NCBI RefSeq assembly: GCF_900096915.1
Contig: NZ_FMYK01000014.1
Span: forward strand, 1-20,850
Reading direction: 5' to 3'
DNA from: Acinetobacter marinus
Lineage (GTDB): Bacteria; Pseudomonadota; Gammaproteobacteria; Pseudomonadales; Moraxellaceae
DNA: 20,850 nt
Every line of letters begins with the position of its first letter. The first letter of the stretch is position 1. Below the pieces are notes generated by a model. The model ran no database searches. It was not told the DNA's origin and saw only the letters and a program-made list of their open reading frames with translations. The position numbers were made by a program, and so were the translations under genes. Below are positions 15,428-20,850 of the stretch, one piece after another.

Positions 15428-16561
15428 TTAAATATGTGTCATCGAACCAAGTACACGCAAGCCGTTTGCACCTGTGACTGCAGGCAGATTTCCAGCTTGA
15501 CCTTCACAAAAGCGCATCGCAAGCCAAGCAAAAGCGGTCGCTTCTACCCAAATCGGCGCCAACCCAAGCGCTTCGGTCGTTTGTACAGACCAGTTGTGCT
15601 TACGCAGTCGCCAGCGCAGTTGTTCGAGCAATGTGCCATTAAATGCACCGCCACCACAGACATAGATTTCACCTGTCGGCATAGCTTCTTTACTGCGATA
15701 AATGGCTTTTTTAATCGCTCGGGTGGTGAGCTTCATTAAAGTCGCTTGCACATTTTCAGGCTGATCTTCCAGTTCGTCATAGTCAAGATCGTTGCGCCAA
15801 TCTGCCAGTTGATCATGGAGCCAGTCGATATTGAAGTCTTCTCGCCCTGTACTTTTTGGTGGTTCTTTAGAAAAATAATCGTGCGCTTGCAGACGGTCGA
15901 GTAGCGAGCGAATCGGATGGCCGTAAGCCGCCCAATTGCCATTTTCATCATAAGGCTGACCTGTATAACGGTCGCACCACGCATCCATCAGAATATTAGC
16001 AGGTCCTGTATCAAAGCCGAAAATTTGCTCAGGCTGACCCGCAGGGAGCATGGTGACATTGGCAATTCCGCCCAAGTTTAAAATCACCCGATGAATACTG
16101 TGATGCTGAAATAACACTTGATGAAACGCAGGAACCAGCGGTGCACCTTGACCGTTTGCCGCCAAGTCCCGACTACGAAAATCGTAAACCACGGGAAGAT
16201 TGGTGAGTTCGGTAATGATATGCGCATCACCAATTTGCAAGCTAAAGCCACTTTCAGGACGATGGCGAATGGTCTGACCATGTGAGCCAATCGCTCGGAT
16301 TTGACTACGATCAAGCTGGTTGTCTTCGATCAGTTGATTGACACCATTGCCAATCATTTTGCCCAGCGCCACGTGCGCAACCGCCATGCGATCAATTTCA
16401 TTATCATCAGGCAGTGACAATGCCATGAGCTGATCACGCAAATCTTCTTCGAATTTCAAGGTCAAAGTGGCGTGGATTTTTAGCGGATCAAAAGATGCGG
16501 CAACGAGGTCTAAGCCGTCCATGCTCGTGCCTGTCATCACACCAATATATATTGCACTCAT
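15428..16561 (-). CDS. anmK: Anhydro-N-acetylmuramic acid kinase AnmK
   Basis: A 377-residue sugar kinase that phosphorylates and hydrolyses 1,6-anhydro-MurNAc to MurNAc-6-phosphate during cell-wall recycling. Family motifs: GVMTGTSMDGLD (7-18), AIGSHGQTIRHRP, LNLGGIANVT, FGFDTGPANILMDAW and YVCGGGAFNGTLLEQL, together the actin-like ATPase fold with phosphate and adenosine loops. Length agrees with E. coli AnmK (369). The ATG at 16559-16561 is chosen because the protein then starts like the family; an ATG six codons upstream is in frame, and neither has a strong ribosome-binding site. It is divergent from tyrS, about 80 bases apart. The adjacent amidase gene acts on the same polymer. Confidence 0.95.
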   Translation of the reverse strand: MSAIYIGVMTGTSMDGLDLVAASFDPLKIHATLTLKFEEDLRDQLMALSLPDDNEIDRMAVAHVALGKMIGNGVNQLIEDNQLDRSQIRAIGSHGQTIRHRPESGFSLQIGDAHIITELTNLPVVYDFRSRDLAANGQGAPLVPAFHQVLFQHHSIHRVILNLGGIANVTMLPAGQPEQIFGFDTGPANILMDAWCDRYTGQPYDENGNWAAYGHPIRSLLDRLQAHDYFSKEPPKSTGREDFNIDWLHDQLADWRNDLDYDELEDQPENVQATLMKLTTRAIKKAIYRSKEAMPTGEIYVCGGGAFNGTLLEQLRWRLRKHNWSVQTTEALGLAPIWVEATAFAWLAMRFCEGQAGNLPAVTGANGLRVLGSMTHI

Positions 16562-16640
16562 GCCGATCTTTGCCTGCATTTTCCGAAAAAAATGTTAGTA
16601 TATCGCACAATTTGAAAGTTAGAACGATTAGGTTTTACTG

Positions 16641-17855
16641 ATGAGTACTTTTCTACCTGCTGAAGAGCAGTTGGCGTTAATCCAACGTGGCACGCATGAG
16701 ATCATTTCCCAAGATGATTTATTGAAAAAATTGAAACAAAATCGACCGCTACGCATCAAGGCAGGCTTTGATCCGACTGCGCCAGATTTGCATCTCGGTC
16801 ATACCGTACTCATCAATAAACTCAAAGTATTCCAAGATCTTGGGCATGAAGTACTATTTTTGATTGGCGACTATACTGCCATGATCGGCGATCCATCGGG
16901 GAAAAGTGCCACTCGTCCGCCGTTGACTCGTGAGCAAGTCGAGGCCAATGCCAAAACTTATCAAGAGCAAGTGTTTAAAATCCTTGATCCTGCCAAAACC
17001 AAAGTGGTATTTAACTCAGAATGGTTTTCAAAACGCTCTGCTGCGGATTTGATTCAATTGGCAAGTCAGCAAACCGTGGCTCGTATGCTAGAGCGTGATG
17101 ACTTCTCAAAACGCTATCAAAGCGAGCAACCGATTGCCATTCATGAGTTCTTGTATCCATTGGTACAAGGTTATGACTCGATTGCGATGCAAGCCGATGT
17201 TGAGCTTGGTGGGACAGATCAAACCTTTAACTTGCTGATGGGACGTACTTTGCAAGGGCGTTATGGACAAGAATCACAAGTCTGTATCACTGTGCCGATC
17301 TTAGAAGGCTTGGACGGTGTCAAGAAAATGTCCAAATCGCTTGGCAACTATATCGGTGTATTTGATGCACCAGGTGCGATGTATCAAAAAATCTTGTCGA
17401 TGCCTGACAGTTTGATTGAGCGTTATTTTGAATTGCTCAGCTTTAAGTCGATGGATGACATCGAAACCTTGCTCAAAGAGATGGCAGACGGACGCAATCC
17501 GCAAGAGATCAAACGCATCTTGGCTCTAGAAATTGTGGAACGTTTCCATGACCGTGAAGCGGCTGAAAATGCCCATAAAAGCGCAGGAAACCGTATTGTC
17601 GATGGTGAAGTGCCTGAAGACACGCCTGAAGTTGACATTTCACTGTCTGAAAATGGCGGAGAAATCTTTATTGGCTCGATCGTGCGTCTTGCAGGGCTGA
17701 CCAAAAATGCAGCGCAAGCCAAAGATGCAGTCGCTCGTGGCGCAGTCAAAGTCGATAATGAAGTGGTTGATGGTTCATTTTCTGTGAGTGCACCAAAAAT
17801 TGTGGTGATCCAAGCAGGTAAAAAAGCCATCGCTCGCGTTAAGTTTATCGATTAA
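16641..17855 (+). CDS. tyrS: Tyrosyl-tRNA synthetase
   Basis: A 404-residue class I synthetase. Motifs are HLGH in DPTAPDLHLGH (51-54) and KMSKS (229-233) in GVKKMSKSLGNY. The tyrosine/tRNA recognition region VELGGTDQTFNLLMGR lies between them. A C-terminal S4-like RNA-binding domain is at about 340-404 (VRLAGLTKNAAQAKDAVARGAVKVDNEVV). Length and motif spacing fit the TyrZ-type enzyme (about 400 residues) rather than E. coli TyrS (424). It charges tRNA-Tyr in the cytoplasm. The ribosome-binding site is weak (TTAGG, 12 bases upstream). No T-box or other leader is seen. A terminator follows, so it is probably a single-gene transcript. Confidence 0.96.
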   Translation: MSTFLPAEEQLALIQRGTHEIISQDDLLKKLKQNRPLRIKAGFDPTAPDLHLGHTVLINKLKVFQDLGHEVLFLIGDYTAMIGDPSGKSATRPPLTREQVEANAKTYQEQVFKILDPAKTKVVFNSEWFSKRSAADLIQLASQQTVARMLERDDFSKRYQSEQPIAIHEFLYPLVQGYDSIAMQADVELGGTDQTFNLLMGRTLQGRYGQESQVCITVPILEGLDGVKKMSKSLGNYIGVFDAPGAMYQKILSMPDSLIERYFELLSFKSMDDIETLLKEMADGRNPQEIKRILALEIVERFHDREAAENAHKSAGNRIVDGEVPEDTPEVDISLSENGGEIFIGSIVRLAGLTKNAAQAKDAVARGAVKVDNEVVDGSFSVSAPKIVVIQAGKKAIARVKFID

Positions 17856-17884
17856 ATCACAATCAATCTTTAATCAAATTGAAT

Positions 17885-17913
17885 AAACGTCACCATCATG
17901 GTGGCGTTTTTTT
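17885..17913 (+). terminator. Intrinsic terminator of tyrS
   Basis: AACGTCACCA (17886-17895) pairs with TGGTGGCGTT (17899-17908), with one T-G wobble and a 3-nt loop, and the T-run continues to 17913. It lies 30 bases after the tyrS stop. Confidence 0.88.
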
Positions 17914-18110
17914 ATGTGTGGTGAATATATTTAGAAAAATATAAAAAATCATAAATTGATGAAAGCCTGATCAGAAGCGAATTCCGACTAAATTGGTTTA
18001 GTTTTTATATAGGATAAATGTAACCAAATTAAAAACTTCTTGTAAAAATATGTGGCGATATTATGATTAAAAAGAGAAATGCGTCACATATTGTGTGGAG
18101 ATTGTGAGAA

Positions 18111-20762
18111 ATGAATAAAATATATCGTGTCATCTGGAATGCAAGTTTAGGCATATTTATCGCTGTTTCTGAAAATGCGAAAAGTGTGTCGAATTCAAGC
18201 AGATCATCAACCGTTGGAAATAATAAAGATCAAATTCCACCTGTCGAAAATCATCCGCAAAAATTTAATGTCAAAATTTTGCCACTTGCGATTTTAACCA
18301 TAATGTCGCCATCTTTAGCATTTGCAGGTTATGCAGTTGGTGGTGGTAGTACATATTCCGATTGTTTAGGTCTGAATCCTGGCACTGCTGCTAATCAGAC
18401 AACAGGTATCGCCATTGGTAATCAAACAACGGGTTTATATACCTGTGCAACGGGCAATGAAAATGTTTCAATCGGTGCCAATGTCGGTGGCTACGGATTT
18501 CAATCTGTGTTGATTGGTAGTGATATCTCAACCTCAACTGCCGCAGAACAAGCAGTGATTATTGGTTCAAACTATCATGATAATCCCACTCAATCGACGG
18601 GAAAAGGTGGTGTGGCTATCGGTAGCGGTCTAACGGTAGGTTTAGATAGTCCGGTAGCAAATGGCACGGGCTCTATTGCCTTGGGTTCAAGTGGTACTTT
18701 ATCAACCTATACAACATTAAATGGCGCACAAGCCACAGGCAACTATAGTGCTGCGATGATGGCTGGATCGGTGGCATCAGGTGCGAACTCGATCGCAATG
18801 GGTGTCAGCTCTTCAGCACTGGCCAACTATTCGCTTGCTTTGGGGCAAGAAGCAAAAGCGAATAATGCCTCTACGGTTGCTATGGGTTACCTAGCCAGCG
18901 CAACAGGGAATAACTCGATGGCACTGGGCACCAACTCTACCACAAGCGCAGGTAGTGCCGTTGCTGTTGGGAGCGGATCAAAAGCGAACTCATCAAACTC
19001 AGTAGCAGTAGGTTCAGTCTCATCTGCGACAGGGAATAACTCGACAGCCTTTGGGACAGATGCACAATCAAATGGTATTCGCGCAGTTGCTTTGGGGGCG
19101 AACTCTCGAGCTTCGGCAGATAATACCACGGCAGTCGGACCAGGAGCTCGTGCGACATCCATAAGAGCAACTGCAGTGGGTATGGGTGTACGTGCTGAAG
19201 CTGTAAATGCTGTGGCACTAGGAACTTCAGTTTTCGATGATGCTGGAAACTTAATTGGATATACAACGGCGAGCGGGTTAAATTCTACGGCTCTTGGTAG
19301 TGGTGCACAGTCAACTGCTGAAGCAAGCCTAGCTGCTGGACAGCTCTCAACTGCCTCAGGTATTAGCTCAACTGCTCTAGGTGATAGTGCTACAGCCTCT
19401 GCAACCAATGCTTATGCTTTAGGTGCAAACTCTCGGGCTGTATCTCTTAGCAGTATTGCTATCGGTGATCAAGCACAGGTTGGAGAATATGATTCAACAG
19501 GTGGTGTTGTTGGTGATACGACTACGGATGCATACGCAGGAGTTGCTATCGGGAATCGCGCATTAGTAACAGGTGTACGTGGCGTAGCGCTTGGATCATA
19601 TTGGGAAGATCCAACAGGCGTTAACAGTTCTGTAGTCACGACTGCATCAGGTGTGAACTCCACAGCACTTGGTAGTGGTGCACAGTCAACAGCTGAAGCA
19701 AGCCTAGCAGTTGGACAGCTCTCTACTGCCTCAGGTATTAGCTCAACTGCTCTAGGTGATAGTGCTACCGCCAGTGGAGAAAATGCGATAGCTATCGGTA
19801 AAGATAGCCAAGCGACAGCAGAAAATACAATCTCAATTGGTACAGGAAATGAGGTGTCAGGCGAGGGGTCTGGTGCTATAGGAGATCCATCATATGTCAC
19901 AGGAGCAGGAACTTATACCATCGGCAATGACAATGGAACGTCTGCGGCGCCAATAGCTGCTGATAATGCTGGTGCTTTCGGTAATGACAATTTAATGAGC
20001 GATACAGCTGATGCAAGTCGTATTGTAGGGAATGGCAATAATATCAGTGGTGAAAATACCTTCGTAATTGGCAATAATGTCACAGCCACAGCAGCAAATA
20101 ATGTCATCTTAGGCAATGCCAGCAGTGAATCTTCCGCAACCATCACTAATGGTGTAGCTACTCAGGTAGATGACGCCACTGTCAATGGTGTGACGTATAG
20201 CGGTTTTGCAGGCACAGCATCAGGTGTAGTCAGTGTCGGTGCAGCAGGTGCTGAACGACAAATCATCAACGTGGCACCAGGCGAAATCAGTGCGACCAGC
20301 ACGGATGCGATCAATGGTAGTCAGTTATATCAAGTTGCGGATCAGCTTTCGAATGATATCGAGAGTAATGCCACTCATTTTTATAGTGTGAACTCTACTG
20401 ATAATACAGCAGGAAACTATAATAATGATGGTGCAACAGGAACTAATGCATTAGCTGCTGGTGTTGGGGCTGTTGCTTCAGGCACTGAATCCGCTGCTAT
20501 CGGTCGCAATAGCAATGCTGCTGATGAATATGCTGTTGCCATTGGACGTGAATCAACCGCTTCAGGTATTAACTCTTCCGCAGTTGGTGCTGGGGCGACC
20601 GCAACTGGGTTTAACTCAAATACTTTTGGTTCTGATTCAACAGCTAGTAATGAGTATGCGACTGCATTTGGTTCAGAAAGTGTGGCATCAGGATATATTT
20701 CATCAGCTATAGGTAGTGGTTCACAAGCTATAGGGGACTATGCGCTTGCAGTTGGTGAATAG
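18111..20762 (+). CDS. Trimeric autotransporter adhesin (YadA-like), truncated by an IS insertion
   Basis: The visible frame has 883 residues. It opens with an extended signal peptide typical of type V secretion (MNKIYRVIWNASLG...AVSENAKS, 1-25), then a polar stretch, a hydrophobic core (54-70) and cleavage after AFA at about 72. Many YadA head repeats follow (SxAxG, AxALGxxSxA, TASGxxSxALG). A neck motif, DAINGSQLY, is at 732-740, then more head repeats. There is no stalk end and no C-terminal YadA anchor, which the family needs for outer-membrane insertion. The frame ends at TAG 20760-20762, which belongs to the IS3-family element starting at about 20756; only codons to about 20755 are native. 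GTGAG lies two bases before the ATG. As it stands it cannot be displayed on the surface, unless the rest continues in some form beyond the insertion. Confidence 0.9.
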   Translation: MNKIYRVIWNASLGIFIAVSENAKSVSNSSRSSTVGNNKDQIPPVENHPQKFNVKILPLAILTIMSPSLAFAGYAVGGGSTYSDCLGLNPGTAANQTTGIAIGNQTTGLYTCATGNENVSIGANVGGYGFQSVLIGSDISTSTAAEQAVIIGSNYHDNPTQSTGKGGVAIGSGLTVGLDSPVANGTGSIALGSSGTLSTYTTLNGAQATGNYSAAMMAGSVASGANSIAMGVSSSALANYSLALGQEAKANNASTVAMGYLASATGNNSMALGTNSTTSAGSAVAVGSGSKANSSNSVAVGSVSSATGNNSTAFGTDAQSNGIRAVALGANSRASADNTTAVGPGARATSIRATAVGMGVRAEAVNAVALGTSVFDDAGNLIGYTTASGLNSTALGSGAQSTAEASLAAGQLSTASGISSTALGDSATASATNAYALGANSRAVSLSSIAIGDQAQVGEYDSTGGVVGDTTTDAYAGVAIGNRALVTGVRGVALGSYWEDPTGVNSSVVTTASGVNSTALGSGAQSTAEASLAVGQLSTASGISSTALGDSATASGENAIAIGKDSQATAENTISIGTGNEVSGEGSGAIGDPSYVTGAGTYTIGNDNGTSAAPIAADNAGAFGNDNLMSDTADASRIVGNGNNISGENTFVIGNNVTATAANNVILGNASSESSATITNGVATQVDDATVNGVTYSGFAGTASGVVSVGAAGAERQIINVAPGEISATSTDAINGSQLYQVADQLSNDIESNATHFYSVNSTDNTAGNYNNDGATGTNALAAGVGAVASGTESAAIGRNSNAADEYAVAIGRESTASGINSSAVGAGATATGFNSNTFGSDSTASNEYATAFGSESVASGYISSAIGSGSQAIGDYALAVGE
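19269..19400 (+). repeat. Head-domain repeat copy 1
   Basis: Encodes 44 residues from ASGLNSTALGSGAQST to SATAS. It is nearly identical at DNA level, most strongly from GGTAGTGGTGCACAG on, to copy 2, which starts 375 bases (125 codons) downstream. The offset keeps the frame. Confidence 0.85.
19644..19775 (+). repeat. Head-domain repeat copy 2
   Basis: Second copy of the 44-residue unit, from ASGVNSTALGSGAQST to SATAS. The only protein changes I see are L to V in the fourth residue and A to V in SLA(A/V)GQLST. It indicates an internal duplication inside the adhesin head. Confidence 0.85.
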
Positions 20763-20850
20763 CCACCAAAATTCTAGACACACATAACCATCTTTTGATG
20801 GGCCTTTTCATAATCTAATGGAGAACGCTGACCATTGGAACCATGTCTGC
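20756..20850 (-). mobile_element. End of an IS3-family insertion sequence (right part outside window)
   Basis: The adhesin reading frame changes character at 20756, where TGAATAGCCACC begins. It has the TG start and GCC-rich terminal repeat style of IS3-family ends. On the minus strand the next bases encode the C-terminus of an IS3-type transposase, whose stop is 18 bases inside the end. The other terminus and the target duplication are outside the window, so the exact boundary is inferred. Confidence 0.75.
20774..20850 (-). CDS. IS3-family transposase OrfB, C-terminal fragment
   Basis: Minus-strand reading from the window edge gives 24 residues (RHGSNGQRSPLDYEKAH, ending MVMCV) and a TAG stop at 20774-20776. 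The RHGSNG..SPLDYE block is the conserved C-terminal end of IS3-family DDE transposases, just after the catalytic rve core. Only this tail is in the window, so subgroup and integrity cannot be judged. Confidence 0.75.
   Translation of the reverse strand, partial: RHGSNGQRSPLDYEKAHQKMVMCV

Noticed and set aside
17987..18007. AT-rich hairpin ACTAAA-TTGG-TTTAGT followed by Ts upstream of the adhesin
   Set aside because: The stem is only 6 bp of mostly A-T pairs; a much stronger tyrS terminator lies just upstream, so a second terminator or attenuator is not supported.
18887..19408. Long minus-strand open frames opposite the adhesin head
   Set aside because: They follow from the repetitive codon pattern of the head repeats; the translated products are low-complexity and lack start signals.
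1..20850. CRISPR arrays, tRNA genes or phage modules
   Set aside because: No regularly spaced direct repeats, cloverleaf sequences or phage structural genes were seen on either strand.

Overview
The window looks like a chromosomal segment of an Acinetobacter-type gammaproteobacterium (Moraxellaceae). The reasons are the AdeT-like periplasmic protein paralogues beside erpA, the ribF-ileS-lspA-fkpB order, and the general protein style. The species cannot be fixed from the sequence. Most of the window is housekeeping DNA. Accessory or broken parts are a nonsense-disrupted AdeT paralogue (about 7.1-8.1 kb), a small palindromic repeat element (about 6.5 kb), and a trimeric autotransporter adhesin cut off by an IS3-family insertion at the right edge.

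Layout. 1-100: 3' end of a 5S rRNA and the terminator of its rRNA operon. 149-1400: a YchJ/SEC-C protein and a UPF0126/TRIC-type membrane protein. 1527-2827: a yybP-ykoY (manganese) riboswitch with an intrinsic terminator, the TerC-family gene alx, and a strong terminator. 2857-8096: an intact AdeT-like gene (-), the ABC-F ATPase yheS (+), a 525-bp intergenic region with a candidate small RNA and a 107-bp palindromic element, erpA (-), and a second AdeT-like gene (-) carrying one in-frame amber codon. 8245-9572: an FMN reductase (-) divergent from a DUF202 membrane protein (+), and a small exported protein of unknown function (-). 9597-14643: ribF, ileS, lspA and fkpB in one minus-strand run. 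14746-16561: a CHAP/NlpC-like cell-wall amidase and anmK (-). 16641-17913: tyrS (+) and its terminator. 18111-20762: the truncated adhesin. 20756-20850: end of an IS3-family element with the transposase C-terminus on the minus strand.

How the parts fit together. lspA finishes lipoprotein maturation and shares an operon with ileS, whose stop codon it overlaps. anmK recycles anhydro-MurNAc released by cell-wall turnover, and the adjacent putative amidase acts on the same polymer. erpA delivers Fe-S clusters and has its own extended -10 promoter. alx is probably a manganese-related exporter whose expression is gated by the upstream RNA switch. In that switch one 9-nt strand can either close the aptamer (P1) or build the terminator stem.

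No completely new multi-gene system is evident. The least explained items are the tandem-hairpin RNA candidate at about 6343-6462, the 107-bp palindromic element at 6466-6572, the amber-interrupted AdeT paralogue, and the signal-less amidase next to anmK.
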